In this document: piece by piece, positions 31,581 through 43,810 of the stretch | Position numbering within the stretch: the stretch's first letter is position 1 | How the letters are laid out: each line of letters opens with the position of its first letter | Source: Serratia sp. UGAL515B_01 | GTDB taxonomy: Bacteria > Pseudomonadota > Gammaproteobacteria > Enterobacterales > Enterobacteriaceae | DNA length: 64,000 nt | Direction: 5' to 3' | Assembly: GCF_033095805.1 (NCBI RefSeq) | Contig: NZ_CP109901.1 | Location: 3,345,766-3,409,765, forward strand | Program-made: the position numbers and the translations under genes | Notes under the pieces: generated by a model | What the model saw: only the letters and a program-made list of their open reading frames with translations | Database searches by the model: none | Told to the model about the DNA's origin: nothing

Positions 31581-34500
31581 ATGTTGTACGATAAATCCCA
31601 AGAGAGGGACAACTGTGGTTTCGGTCTGATAGCCCATATTGAGGGTGAACCCAGCCACAAGGTAGTGCGTACCGCTATTCACGCACTGGCACGCATGCAG
31701 CACCGTGGGGCGATCCTTGCTGACGGCAAGACCGGTGACGGTTGCGGTCTTTTATTGCAAAAACCCGATCGTTTTTTCCGCATGGTGGCTGAAGAGCGCG
31801 GCTGGCGTTTAGCCAAAAACTATGCCGTTGGCATGATGTTCCTTAGCCAAAATGAGGAGGAAGCACACGCAAGTCGTCGCGTGGTTGAAGAAGAATTGCA
31901 GAATGAAACCCTGTCGATAGTCGGCTGGCGTGAAGTCCCTACCAACCCGGACGTTTTGGGTGAGATTGCACTCTCTTCCTTACCACGTATTGAACAGATT
32001 TTCGTCAACGCCCCTGCTGGCTGGCGCCCTCGCGATATGGAGCGCCGCCTGTTCGTTGCCCGCCGCCGTATTGAGAAACGTGTTCAGGATGACAGCTTTT
32101 ATGTGTGCAGTTTCTCCAACCTGGTCACGATCTATAAAGGCTTATGTATGCCTACCGATCTGCCACGTTTCTACCTGGATTTGGCCGATCTGCGTCTGGA
32201 GTCTGCTATCTGTCTGTTCCACCAGCGCTTCTCTACCAATACCGTACCACGCTGGCCGTTAGCACAACCGTTTCGCTATCTGGCGCACAACGGTGAGATC
32301 AACACCATTACCGGTAACCGCCAGTGGGCACGCGCCCGAATGTATAAATTCCAGACACCACTGATCCCGGATCTTCAAGCCGCGGCACCTTTCGCTAACG
32401 AAACCGGTTCCGACTCCAGTTCGCTGGATAATATGTTAGAACTGCTGTTGGCGGGCGGGATGGATCTGATCCGTGCCATGCGTTTACTGGTACCGCCAGC
32501 CTGGCAGAACAACCCGGACATGGACACCGATCTACGTGCATTCTTCGACTTCAACTCAATGCACATGGAGCCGTGGGACGGCCCGGCGGGTATTGTGATG
32601 TCCGATGGTCGCTATGCTGCTTGTAACTTGGATCGTAACGGCCTGCGCCCAGCACGCTACGTGATCACCAAAGATAAGCTGATCACCTGTGCTTCGGAGG
32701 TCGGTATCTGGGATTACCAACCCGATGAGGTGGTGGAAAAAGGTCGGGTTGGTCCAGGGGAACTGATGGTGATCGATACACGTAGCGGTAAGATACTGCA
32801 CTCTGCCGAAACCGATAACGATCTGAAAAGCCGCCATCCGTATAAAGAGTGGATGGAGAAGAACGTCAAACGCCTGGTACCGTTCGAAGACCTGCCAGAA
32901 GATCAGGTGGGTCGCCGCGAGCTAGACGACGCTACGCTGGAAACTTACCAGAAGCAGTTTGGCTACAGCAACGAAGAACTAGAGCAGGTGATCCGTGTCC
33001 TGGGTGAGATTGGTCAGGAAGCTACCGGCTCGATGGGTGATGATACCCCATTTGCCGTGCTCTCTAGCCGACCGCGCATTATTTATGATTACTTCCGCCA
33101 GCAGTTTGCGCAGGTCACCAATCCGCCAATCGATCCGCTGCGTGAGGCGCACGTGATGTCATTGGCCACCAGCATTGGCCGCGAGATGAATGTGTTCTGC
33201 GAAGCCGAAGGTCAGGCTCACCGTCTGAGCTTCAAATCACCGATCCTGCTTTACTCGGATTTCAAACAGCTCACCACGCTGGAGGGGGAATATTACCGCG
33301 CCGATACGCTCGACCTGACCTTCGATCCAGCACAGCAAGATCTGGAACAGACCATCCGTGAGTTGTGCGACGAAGCGGAACGTAAAGTTCGTGATGGCGC
33401 AGTGCTGCTGGTGCTCTCTGACCGCGCTATCAGCAACCAACGTTTGCCGGTACCGGCACCGATGGCAGTAGGAGCGATCCAGACCCGCCTGGTTGAAAAG
33501 AATTTGCGTTGTGATGCCAATATCATCGTCGAAACAGCCAGTGCACGTGACCCACACCACTTTGCCGTATTGTTGGGTTTTGGCGCTACGGCGGTCTACC
33601 CTTACCTCGCTTATGAAACGCTGGCAAAGCTGGTAGACAGCCAAGCTATCAACAAAAAATACCGCGACGTCATGCTTAACTACCGTAACGGTATTAATAA
33701 AGGGCTGTACAAGATCATGTCCAAGATGGGCATCTCAACTATCGCCTCTTACCGTTGTTCCAAACTGTTTGAGGCGGTTGGGCTGCACCGTGATTTGTGC
33801 GATCTTTGTTTCCAAGGTGTGGTCAGCCGCATCGCAGGTGCCAGCTTCAGCGATTTCCAACAGGATCTGCAAAATCTGTCCAAACGCGCCTGGCTGAAAC
33901 GCAAACCGCTGGATCAGGGCGGGCTACTGAAGTTTGTTCATAACGGCGAGTACCATGCCTACAACCCTGACGTAGTGAACTCGCTGCAAAAAGCGGTACA
34001 CAGCGGCGAATACAGCGATTACCAGGTTTACGCCAAGTTGGTCAACGAACGTCCGATTGCTATGCTGCGTGATCTGTTCGCAATCAAACCGCAGGGCAAG
34101 CCGATCCCTGTCGATCAGGTGGAGCCTGCAGAATCGCTGTTTAAGCGCTTCGATACCGCAGCTATGTCGATTGGGGCTTTGAGCCCGGAAGCTCACGAAT
34201 CATTAGCAATTGCCATGAACAGCCTTGGAGGATTCTCCAACTCCGGAGAAGGCGGAGAAGACCCGGCACGTTACGGCACCAATAAGGTTTCGCGGATCAA
34301 GCAAGTGGCTTCTGGCCGCTTCGGTGTGACTCCCGCTTACCTGATTAACGCCGATGTTATTCAGATTAAGGTCGCCCAAGGCGCCAAGCCTGGTGAAGGT
34401 GGTCAGTTGCCGGGGGATAAAGTTACGCCGTATATCGCCAAACTGCGTTATTCAGTACCTGGCGTTACCCTGATCTCCCCACCACCGCACCACGATATTT

Positions 34501-36041
34501 ACTCGATCGAAGATTTGGCACAGCTGATTTTCGATCTGAAGCAGGTCAATCCGAAGGCGATGATTTCGGTGAAACTGGTTTCAGAACCCGGCGTGGGAAC
34601 CATTGCCACCGGTGTGGCTAAAGCCTATGCCGATCTGATCACCATTGCAGGTTATGACGGTGGTACCGGTGCAAGTCCACTTTCATCAGTGAAGTACGCG
34701 GGTTGTCCGTGGGAACTGGGTCTGGTGGAAACACAACAGGCGCTGGTTGCCAATGGTCTGCGCCATAAGATCCGCCTGCAAGTGGATGGCGGGCTGAAAA
34801 CCGGTGTGGATATCGTTAAAGCGGCCATCCTGGGTGCAGAAAGCTTCGGTTTTGGTACTGGGCCGATGGTGGCGCTGGGCTGTAAATACCTGCGTATCTG
34901 CCATTTGAACAACTGCGCCACCGGTGTTGCAACTCAGGATGAGAAACTACGCCGCGATCACTACCACGGCCTGCCGGAACGCGTCACTCACTATTTCCAG
35001 TTTATCGCCCGTGAAACCCGCGAAATCATGGCCGAGTTGGGTGTCAGTCAATTGGTGGAACTGATTGGCCGTACCGAGTTCCTGACCGAGCTGGACGGGA
35101 TCTCCGCCAAGCAGAACAAGCTGGATCTGTCGCCATTGTTAAAAACGGCTACGCCACATGCAGGCAAAGCATTGTACTGCACAGAAAGTAGCAACCCTCC
35201 GTTCGATCAGGGGGTGCTAAACAAAACACTGATGGCGCAGGCACAGCCACATATTGAAGCGAAGCAAAGCAAAACCTTCTACTTCGATATTCGCAATACT
35301 GACCGCTCTGTGGGCGCAATGCTGTCGGGAGCTATTGCCACAATCCACGGTGACCAAGGAATGGCAGCAGACCCAATCAAGGTCCATTTCTCCGGAACAG
35401 CGGGTCAGAGCTTCGGCGTCTGGAACGCCGGTGGCGTCGAACTGACCCTAACGGGTGATGCTAACGATTATGTCGGCAAAGGCATGGCTGGTGGCCGTAT
35501 CGTCGTGCGTCCTCCCGTGGGTTCTGCCTTCCGCAGTTTTGAGGCCAGTATCATCGGTAATACCTGCCTGTATGGCGCCACTGGCGGCAAACTGTTTGCT
35601 GCTGGCCGTGCAGGGGAACGTTTTGCCGTACGTAACTCTGGTGCTATTACCGTCGTTGAAGGTATTGGCGACAATGGTTGCGAATATATGACCGGTGGCA
35701 TCGTTTGTGTGCTGGGTAAAACAGGTATCAACTTTGGTGCGGGCATGACCGGTGGATTCGCCTACGTACTGGATGAAGACGGCGAGTTCCGTAAACGTGT
35801 TAATCCTGAACTGGTGGAAGTTCTGGAAGTTGACCAACTGGCGATCCATGAAGAACACCTGCGTGGTTTGATTACCGAGCACGCTCAGTTGACTGGTTCA
35901 TCGCGTGCGGAAGAAATTCTGGCTCACTGGCCAGAATGGGCACCAAAATTTGCGTTGATCAAGCCAAAGTCCAGCGATGTCAAAGCATTGTTGGGTCACC
36001 GTAGTCGAAGCGCCGCAGAGCTGCGGGTTCAGGCGCAGTAG
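31581..36041 (+). CDS. gltB: Glutamate synthase (NADPH) large subunit
   Basis: GltB, with GltD, makes two glutamates from glutamine and 2-oxoglutarate. The 1486-residue precursor has an 11-residue propeptide; C12 (DNCGFGLIAH) becomes the N-terminal nucleophile of the glutaminase domain (about 12-410). A central domain, the FMN-binding synthase barrel (about 830-1200, with GYDGGTGASPLSS) and a GXGXG beta-helix (about 1240-1480) follow. The 3Fe-4S cysteines are C1101, C1107 and C1112. GGGGAGG precedes the start. gltD follows after 14 bases. Confidence 0.97.
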   Translation: MLYDKSQERDNCGFGLIAHIEGEPSHKVVRTAIHALARMQHRGAILADGKTGDGCGLLLQKPDRFFRMVAEERGWRLAKNYAVGMMFLSQNEEEAHASRRVVEEELQNETLSIVGWREVPTNPDVLGEIALSSLPRIEQIFVNAPAGWRPRDMERRLFVARRRIEKRVQDDSFYVCSFSNLVTIYKGLCMPTDLPRFYLDLADLRLESAICLFHQRFSTNTVPRWPLAQPFRYLAHNGEINTITGNRQWARARMYKFQTPLIPDLQAAAPFANETGSDSSSLDNMLELLLAGGMDLIRAMRLLVPPAWQNNPDMDTDLRAFFDFNSMHMEPWDGPAGIVMSDGRYAACNLDRNGLRPARYVITKDKLITCASEVGIWDYQPDEVVEKGRVGPGELMVIDTRSGKILHSAETDNDLKSRHPYKEWMEKNVKRLVPFEDLPEDQVGRRELDDATLETYQKQFGYSNEELEQVIRVLGEIGQEATGSMGDDTPFAVLSSRPRIIYDYFRQQFAQVTNPPIDPLREAHVMSLATSIGREMNVFCEAEGQAHRLSFKSPILLYSDFKQLTTLEGEYYRADTLDLTFDPAQQDLEQTIRELCDEAERKVRDGAVLLVLSDRAISNQRLPVPAPMAVGAIQTRLVEKNLRCDANIIVETASARDPHHFAVLLGFGATAVYPYLAYETLAKLVDSQAINKKYRDVMLNYRNGINKGLYKIMSKMGISTIASYRCSKLFEAVGLHRDLCDLCFQGVVSRIAGASFSDFQQDLQNLSKRAWLKRKPLDQGGLLKFVHNGEYHAYNPDVVNSLQKAVHSGEYSDYQVYAKLVNERPIAMLRDLFAIKPQGKPIPVDQVEPAESLFKRFDTAAMSIGALSPEAHESLAIAMNSLGGFSNSGEGGEDPARYGTNKVSRIKQVASGRFGVTPAYLINADVIQIKVAQGAKPGEGGQLPGDKVTPYIAKLRYSVPGVTLISPPPHHDIYSIEDLAQLIFDLKQVNPKAMISVKLVSEPGVGTIATGVAKAYADLITIAGYDGGTGASPLSSVKYAGCPWELGLVETQQALVANGLRHKIRLQVDGGLKTGVDIVKAAILGAESFGFGTGPMVALGCKYLRICHLNNCATGVATQDEKLRRDHYHGLPERVTHYFQFIARETREIMAELGVSQLVELIGRTEFLTELDGISAKQNKLDLSPLLKTATPHAGKALYCTESSNPPFDQGVLNKTLMAQAQPHIEAKQSKTFYFDIRNTDRSVGAMLSGAIATIHGDQGMAADPIKVHFSGTAGQSFGVWNAGGVELTLTGDANDYVGKGMAGGRIVVRPPVGSAFRSFEASIIGNTCLYGATGGKLFAAGRAGERFAVRNSGAITVVEGIGDNGCEYMTGGIVCVLGKTGINFGAGMTGGFAYVLDEDGEFRKRVNPELVEVLEVDQLAIHEEHLRGLITEHAQLTGSSRAEEILAHWPEWAPKFALIKPKSSDVKALLGHRSRSAAELRVQAQ

Positions 36042-36055
36042 TAAGGGGTCATTGA

Positions 36056-37474
<1,419 letters not shown>

Positions 37475-37493
37475 TCAGACTAGTATTGGTCAT

Positions 37494-37521
37494 AGGGCTG
37501 GATAACACCGGCCCTTATTTT
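37494..37521 (+). terminator. gltBD terminator
   Basis: AGGGCTGG and CCGGCCCT form an 8-bp stem (one G-T pair, six-base loop) followed by TATTTTT, 20 bases after the gltD stop. Confidence 0.75.
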
Positions 37522-37560
37522 TGACTGTAGCACCCCAGTTTATGCAAACCAGTCGCCATA

Positions 37561-37588
37561 AAAAAAGCACAGCATGCTGTGCCTTTTT
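37561..37588 (-). terminator. sspAB terminator
   Basis: The palindrome GCACAGCATGCTGTGC is flanked by an A run on the left and a T run on the right, so it can end transcription from either side. On the minus strand a run of seven T follows, 17 bases after the sspB stop. Confidence 0.8.
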
Positions 37589-37604
37589 ATACGTCTAATG
37601 CTGA

Positions 37605-38105
37605 TTACTTAACAACACGCAACGCCGGGCGACCACCACGTGGCGGCGGAGTTGGTTCGTCATCTGGGCCATTATCACCCTCGTCATTATCAGGACGATT
37701 GCCGTCAACCACCGACATCAGGGCCGCTGAAGTGCTTTTCCCAGTTTCAGGATCTTCAACAACCCCTTCAGCTTCATATGCGGCTTCAGGTTCAAACATG
37801 GTGCCAGCCCCGTTTTCACGCGCATAAATTGCCAACACGGCAGCGATCGGAACCAAAACCTGACGCGGTACACCACCAAAGCGTGCATTGAAGCTCACTT
37901 CATTGTCGCCGAGTTGCAAGTTGCCTACGGCACGCGGAGCAATATTCAATACGATCTGACCATCGCGGACAAACTCCATGGGTACCTGCACACCAGGAAG
38001 CATGACATCCACCACTAGATGCGGAGTGAGTTGGTTATCCAGCAACCAGTCATAGAATGCCCGTAATAAATAAGGCCGGCGTGGAGTCATCTGAAGCGTA
38101 TCCAT
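37605..38105 (-). CDS. sspB: ClpXP adaptor SspB
   Basis: SspB delivers ssrA-tagged proteins and RseA to the ClpXP protease. The 166-residue protein has the folded tag-binding domain (about 5-112, with RPYLLRAFYDWLLDNQLTPHLVVD and FNARFGGVPRQVLVPI), then a flexible acidic linker and the C-terminal ClpX-binding tail GGRPALRVVK. It lies six bases after sspA, the conserved operon. Confidence 0.96.
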   Translation of the reverse strand: MDTLQMTPRRPYLLRAFYDWLLDNQLTPHLVVDVMLPGVQVPMEFVRDGQIVLNIAPRAVGNLQLGDNEVSFNARFGGVPRQVLVPIAAVLAIYARENGAGTMFEPEAAYEAEGVVEDPETGKSTSAALMSVVDGNRPDNDEGDNGPDDEPTPPPRGGRPALRVVK

Positions 38106-38111
38106 GGCGAC

Positions 38112-38753
38112 TTAGCCCCGAGTCTGCAGGCGCATTTCGCGCTCGGCTTCGGTCAGAGAAGCCAGGAATGCATCACGCTCGAATACGCGGGTCATATAGC
38201 CTTTCAGCTCTTTGGAACCTGCACCGATTAATTCAATACCCATTTGCGGCAAACGCCACAGCAACGGAGCAAGGTAGCAGTCCACCAGGCTAAATTCTTC
38301 GCTCATGAAGTAAGGCGTCTGACCAAAGATTGGGGCGATAGCCAGCAGCTCTTCGCGCAGTTGACGGCGTGCTGATTCAGCTTCCTGACCGTTGCTCTGC
38401 TCGATTTTGTACATCAGCGAGTACCAATTTTTCTCGATGCGTAACATCATCAAACGGCTTTCACCACGCGCAACCGGATAAACAGGCATTAACGGTGGAT
38501 GCGGGAAACGTTCATCAAGGTATTCCATGATGATGCGGGATTCGTACAGGGTCAGTTCGCGATCAACCAGCGTCGGTACCGTTTGGTAAGGGTTGAGGTC
38601 AATCAGATCCTGCGGCAGGTTATCGGGTTCAACCTGCTCGATCTCGACGCTGACGCCTTTTTCAGCCAGTACAATACGTACTTGATGGCTAAAGATGTCG
38701 GTCGGGCCAGAGAACAGCGTCATTACCGAACGTTTGTTGGCAGCGACAGCCAT
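38112..38753 (-). CDS. sspA: Stringent starvation protein A
   Basis: SspA is a glutathione-transferase-fold protein that binds RNA polymerase and helps stationary-phase and acid-stress transcription, partly by lowering H-NS. The 213-residue protein has the thioredoxin-like N-terminal domain (SVMTLFSGPTDIFSHQVRIVLAEKG) and the helical C-terminal domain containing the exposed PHP-like surface (RFPHPPLMPVYPVARGESRL). The frame is open to 38804, but 38753 gives the family start MAVAANKRSVMTL. It leads the sspAB operon. Confidence 0.96.
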   Translation of the reverse strand: MAVAANKRSVMTLFSGPTDIFSHQVRIVLAEKGVSVEIEQVEPDNLPQDLIDLNPYQTVPTLVDRELTLYESRIIMEYLDERFPHPPLMPVYPVARGESRLMMLRIEKNWYSLMYKIEQSNGQEAESARRQLREELLAIAPIFGQTPYFMSEEFSLVDCYLAPLLWRLPQMGIELIGAGSKELKGYMTRVFERDAFLASLTEAEREMRLQTRG

Positions 38754-39130
38754 GAAAACCTCCAAGTTTTGTCTAGAAAATACGGCGAATAGCCAAACAC
38801 CCATTGTATTTCAATCTGCAGTGTACCGCCTGCGAGCGCAAATTTCAGTCACTTACCTCAGTAACCGAGGCCTTGCCGCAGAGTGCAATCATTGGGGATA
38901 TCAGGCTGCTATCATGAATAATCCTGACCGCAAGCGAAGCAGTTCGTAGGTAAACCTTAGGTCTAGAAAAGGCCTCTTAGGTCGACTGACAGCAACTGCA
39001 TGGCGAACAGGCGAAAAATTGGAACACAGTTTACCAGATTTTGACTGTTTTGTGGGGGTTATGCGGCGCTTTCATGCTGATTTATCCGTCAGACCACGGA
39101 TTTAATTGAATTTTAAGCTTAATACACGCA
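38754..39130. other. Non-coding region between sspA and rpsI
   Basis: This stretch of about 380 bases precedes sspA on the minus strand and must contain its promoter. I see no gene and no clear repeat. It ends at the rpsI terminator. Confidence 0.5.
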
Positions 39131-39131
39131 T

Positions 39132-39158
39132 AAAAAAACCCGGTGAAACACCGGGTTT
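39132..39158 (-). terminator. rplM-rpsI terminator
   Basis: A perfect 10-bp stem (AAACCCGGTG / CACCGGGTTT) with a three-base loop is followed on the minus strand by seven T. It lies 33 bases after the rpsI stop codon. Confidence 0.92.
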
Positions 39159-39191
39159 TCGCGGTAATCCGCACTGCCGAAGCAGGGGAAA

Positions 39192-39587
<396 letters not shown>

Positions 39588-39599
39588 CTATAATCCCGA

Positions 39600-40201
<602 letters not shown>

Positions 40202-40388
40202 GAGAAGTCGCTGGCAAAGATCGAACAGTTTTTGAATTGAAAACGAATTTAGCGCAATTGGCTGATTTACAAGCTTAGATGATTTATCAACGAGCCGAGG
40301 CGGAGTCCCTTAACGTCGCTGCTCTTTCCGACCAGAGCCATTTGCACACAGATAAGAGACGTAGCCAAGTCGCCTGCCTGGAAAACGC

Positions 40389-41522
40389 TTATGGCAGATG
40401 TGGCAATTTCAGGTATTCCTCGCTCTGCATCTCCTGTAGCCGCGACAGGCAGCGCTGAAACTCAAACTTCAGCTGTTCTCCCTGATAAATCTCGAACATC
40501 GAGGCTTCAGCAGCGATCACCAGCTTGACGTGACGCTCATAGAATTCATCTACCAGCGCCAGAAAACGACGGGCGGCATTCTCTTTCAATGGCCCCATAA
40601 CGCGCACATTGTACAACATCACGCTGTGATAAAGACGCGACAGAGCAATGTAATCCAGTTGACTACGCGCCTCTTCGCACAGGGTATGAAAGTCTACTGC
40701 CAATACCCCATCAACAGCACGTATCGCGGCCAATGGCCGGTGATTAATTTGCAGTACCGGGGCATCGTCTCCCGCTCTTCCGGCCAGTTTGCAGAAAATG
40801 TGATCCATCGTGTCTTGAGTTTGTTGATTGAGCGGCGTTAGATAAAGATGCGCCTGTGTCAAAGTCCGCAAACGATAATCAATCCCCGCATCGACATTCA
40901 TCACGTCGCAATACTCTTTGATTAATTTGATCGCAGGCAGGAAACGCGCTCGCTGCAGACCATTACGATAGAGATCGTCTGGCAAAATGTTGGAAGTCGC
41001 CACCAGGGTGATGCCACGTGCAAACAATGCCTGTAGCAACGTCGCCAACAACATGGCATCCGTGATATCGGAAACAAAAAACTCATCAAAACACAGCACA
41101 TCTGTCTGCGCCTTAAATCCATCGGCAACGATTTCCAACGGATTTTCTTGCCCCTGTAATTCAGTCAGTTCTTCATGCACTCGCAGCATAAAACGGTGGA
41201 AATGCAACCGCAGTTTGCGATCACCGGGCAAACTATGGAAGAACAGATCCATCAACCAGGTCTTTCCCCTGCCCACTCCCCCCCACATATATAGCCCTTG
41301 TATCGGACGCAGGGGCGCTGTTTCTTCTCCTTTGCCTATACTTAGCCAGCGACTGAGTTTACGACGCAAGCCACCGTTGTCGATACTAGGAACAGGCACC
41401 TGCTGTAATGCCTGATAAATACGGTCTAACTGAGTAACGGCTTGGCGCTGAACCGCATCAGCCTGATATTCTCCCGCATCCAGCGCCTGCTGGTAACGTA
41501 ATAACGGTGACTGTGCCTGCAT
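40389..41522 (-). CDS. zapE: Cell division ATPase ZapE
   Basis: ZapE is an AFG1-like AAA ATPase that binds FtsZ and is needed for division under stress. The 377-residue protein has the Walker A motif GGVGRGKTW at 81-89, the Walker B VLCFDEFFVSDITDAML near residue 193 and a sensor region LVATSNILPDDLYRNGLQRARFLPAI. Length and sequence match E. coli YhcM. It is divergent from zapG, with about 230 bases between them. Confidence 0.96.
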   Translation of the reverse strand: MQAQSPLLRYQQALDAGEYQADAVQRQAVTQLDRIYQALQQVPVPSIDNGGLRRKLSRWLSIGKGEETAPLRPIQGLYMWGGVGRGKTWLMDLFFHSLPGDRKLRLHFHRFMLRVHEELTELQGQENPLEIVADGFKAQTDVLCFDEFFVSDITDAMLLATLLQALFARGITLVATSNILPDDLYRNGLQRARFLPAIKLIKEYCDVMNVDAGIDYRLRTLTQAHLYLTPLNQQTQDTMDHIFCKLAGRAGDDAPVLQINHRPLAAIRAVDGVLAVDFHTLCEEARSQLDYIALSRLYHSVMLYNVRVMGPLKENAARRFLALVDEFYERHVKLVIAAEASMFEIYQGEQLKFEFQRCLSRLQEMQSEEYLKLPHLP

Positions 41523-41752
41523 TTATTCGAATATCCCTAAGAACTCTGAGAATTTATTTAGCCAATTTTCGCTGCGTTTCGCTGCCGTTTTGCATCCTGT
41601 TCGCCACATTTATCTGCAATGCAGCCAGATAAAAAAACCGCATACAGTAGGTAAAGGTTTATCAGGATTCCACTCGGACAAGGTTAACGGTTATAGTGGT
41701 TATTATTAAGTAAAAAACCCTGCGAAACAATGAAGTCACAATAGGAGTCATT

Positions 41753-42151
41753 ATGACCTGGGAGTATGCGCTGATTGGATTGGTTGTCGGTATCGTGATT
41801 GGTGCGGTAGCAATGCGTTTTAGTAGCCGTAAATTGCGCCAGCAACAAGCCTTGCAAAGCGAACTGGATAAAAGCAAAACCGAACTTGAGGAGTACCGTC
41901 AAGAGTTGGTTGGCCATTTTGCGCGCAGTGCCGAATTGTTGGATAACATGGCACGTGACTATCGCCAGCTATATCAGCATATGGCAAAAAGTTCCAATAA
42001 CCTTCTGCCAGACCTGCCGATACCGGACAATCCGTTTCGCTACAGTCTGACCGAGGCGGAGGCAGATAACGATCAAGCCCCCGTTGAAATACCGCGTGAC
42101 TATTCCGAAGGTGCATCAGGCCTGCTTCGTGGCGCACCAACTAGAGATTAA
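41753..42151 (+). CDS. zapG: Z-ring associated membrane protein ZapG (YhcB)
   Basis: ZapG (YhcB, DUF1043) is an inner-membrane protein that links cell division with envelope synthesis. The 132-residue protein has one N-terminal membrane helix (about 4-23), a coiled-coil region (about 25-75) with many Gln, Glu and Arg, the conserved motif GHFARSAELLDNMARDYRQLYQHMA and a disordered acidic tail. AGGAG lies before the ATG at 41753. A terminator follows, so degQ is a separate unit. Confidence 0.95.
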   Translation: MTWEYALIGLVVGIVIGAVAMRFSSRKLRQQQALQSELDKSKTELEEYRQELVGHFARSAELLDNMARDYRQLYQHMAKSSNNLLPDLPIPDNPFRYSLTEAEADNDQAPVEIPRDYSEGASGLLRGAPTRD

Positions 42152-42165
42152 CCGCAAAAATAAGT

Positions 42166-42192
42166 AACCCGTGGAATTATCCACGGGTTTTA
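42166..42192 (+). terminator. zapG terminator
   Basis: A perfect 9-bp stem (AACCCGTGG / CCACGGGTT, six-base loop) is followed by TTAT, 15 bases after the zapG stop. Confidence 0.75.
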
Positions 42193-42350
42193 TCACTAAC
42201 ACACTCCCCTATTACTGACTTCTGAACTATTCTTGTAGTTGGTGAATAAATGAACTTTTTACGCTAATTCACGGTCTTATACTTCGCCATAGGATTGCAG
42301 CTGCCCTACCACCAAAATTTCATCGAAAGGTATTGAGAGAGTTATTATCA

Positions 42351-43721
42351 ATGAAGAAAAAGTCTTTAATTTTTAGCGCATTAGCAATGAGCATAGGCCT
42401 ATCATTCGCCTCTGTATCGGTGGTCAATGCAGCGTTACCTGTCGCCGCCGAAGGCCAGGCTCTGCCTAGCCTAGCGCCAATGCTGGAAAAAGTACTCCCT
42501 GCAGTGGTCAGTGTTCGAGTGGAAGGAACCCAAACACAACGTCAGCAATTACCAGAGCAATTTAAGTATTTCTTTGGCCCGAATATGCCTCCTGAAAAAG
42601 AGAGTTCTCGTCCTTTTGAAGGCCTGGGGTCAGGCGTGATTATTGATGCAGAAAAAGGGTATATTCTCACCAATAATCACGTAATCAATAATGCCGATAA
42701 AATCAAAATCCAGCTCAATGATGGACGCGAGTACGAAGCTAAATTGCTCGGCCGCGACGAGCAATCCGATATTGCACTACTGCAGGTCAATGGCGCTAAA
42801 AATCTAACAGCAATCAAAATAGCGGATTCCGACAAATTACGCGTCGGTGATTTTGCTGTTGCGGTTGGTAACCCATTCGGCCTAGGCCAGACTGCTACAT
42901 CAGGTATTATCTCAGCACTGGGTCGCAGCGGTCTAAGTCTTGAAGGATTGGAAAACTTCATCCAGACAGATGCCTCAATTAACCGTGGTAACTCCGGCGG
43001 AGCACTGATAAACCTTAACGGTGAGCTGATTGGGATTAATACAGCAATATTGGCACCTGGTGGTGGCAATATCGGTATCGGTTTCGCTATCCCAAGCAAT
43101 ATGGCACAAAGCCTGAGCAAGCAACTGATCGAGTTTGGTGAAGTAAAACGTGGCCTGCTCGGCATCAAAGGCAGCGAAATGACCGCTGATATGGCGAAGG
43201 CGTTTAAGTCGGATGCACAACGCGGTGCCTTTGTCAGTGAAGTGTTACCAAAATCTGCAGCAGCTAAGGCAGGTATAAAAGCAGGCGACATCCTCACATC
43301 CATTGAAGGTAAGCCGATTAACAGCTTTGCCGAGTTGCGTGCCAAAGTGGGGACAACTGCGCCGGGGACCACTCTAAAAATCGGCCTGCTGCGTGACGGG
43401 AAACCGATGGATGTCTCCGTTATCTTGGACAACAACGAAGATGCCTCAACCAATGCAGGAACACTGGCTCCATCTCTGCAAGGTGCCTCCTTCAGCAACG
43501 GAGCGCTACCAAACGGCGATAAAGGTGTGAAGATTGATAACGTCGAAAAAGACACTCCCGCTGCACAAGTTGGCCTGCAGAAAGGAGATGTGATCATTGG
43601 TGTAAACCGTGAGCGTATTGAAACTATCGCCGCATTACGCAAGCTGCTTGAAACAAAACCGACGGTGATGGCATTAAACATCGTACGCGGTGAGGAAAGC
43701 ATTTACCTGCTGTTGCGTTAA
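42351..43721 (+). CDS. degQ: Periplasmic serine protease DegQ
   Basis: DegQ is a periplasmic HtrA-family protease and chaperone. The 456-residue precursor has a signal peptide (cleavage near 27, VVNA), a trypsin-like domain with the triad H110, D140 and S215 (GNSGGAL), and two PDZ domains (about 260-350 and 365-456). It lacks the long Q-linker of DegP, so DegQ is the better name, and it is followed by degS as in E. coli. The start at 42351 is chosen because it gives a standard signal peptide; an upstream ATG at 42333 is in frame. Confidence 0.95.
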   Translation: MKKKSLIFSALAMSIGLSFASVSVVNAALPVAAEGQALPSLAPMLEKVLPAVVSVRVEGTQTQRQQLPEQFKYFFGPNMPPEKESSRPFEGLGSGVIIDAEKGYILTNNHVINNADKIKIQLNDGREYEAKLLGRDEQSDIALLQVNGAKNLTAIKIADSDKLRVGDFAVAVGNPFGLGQTATSGIISALGRSGLSLEGLENFIQTDASINRGNSGGALINLNGELIGINTAILAPGGGNIGIGFAIPSNMAQSLSKQLIEFGEVKRGLLGIKGSEMTADMAKAFKSDAQRGAFVSEVLPKSAAAKAGIKAGDILTSIEGKPINSFAELRAKVGTTAPGTTLKIGLLRDGKPMDVSVILDNNEDASTNAGTLAPSLQGASFSNGALPNGDKGVKIDNVEKDTPAAQVGLQKGDVIIGVNRERIETIAALRKLLETKPTVMALNIVRGEESIYLLLR

Positions 43722-43732
43722 TTTGTTCAAAA

Positions 43733-43761
43733 ACCGGGCTCGGTGACATACTGTGCCCGGT
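43733..43761 (+). terminator. Hairpin between degQ and degS
   Basis: ACCGGGC and GCCCGGT form a 7-bp stem with a 15-base loop after the degQ stop. No T run follows, so read-through to degS is likely. Confidence 0.4.
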
Positions 43762-43810
43762 AAACTCATGCTATCCTCCTTTCACCTTTCCGTTCATCTA
43801 CCAAAATTCT

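Noticed and set aside
42677..43702. 341-codon open frame opposite degQ
   Set aside because: It is exactly antisense to degQ, has low-complexity Ser/Pro/Ile-rich content, no ribosome site and no recognisable domain. It is a shadow of biased codon use in degQ.
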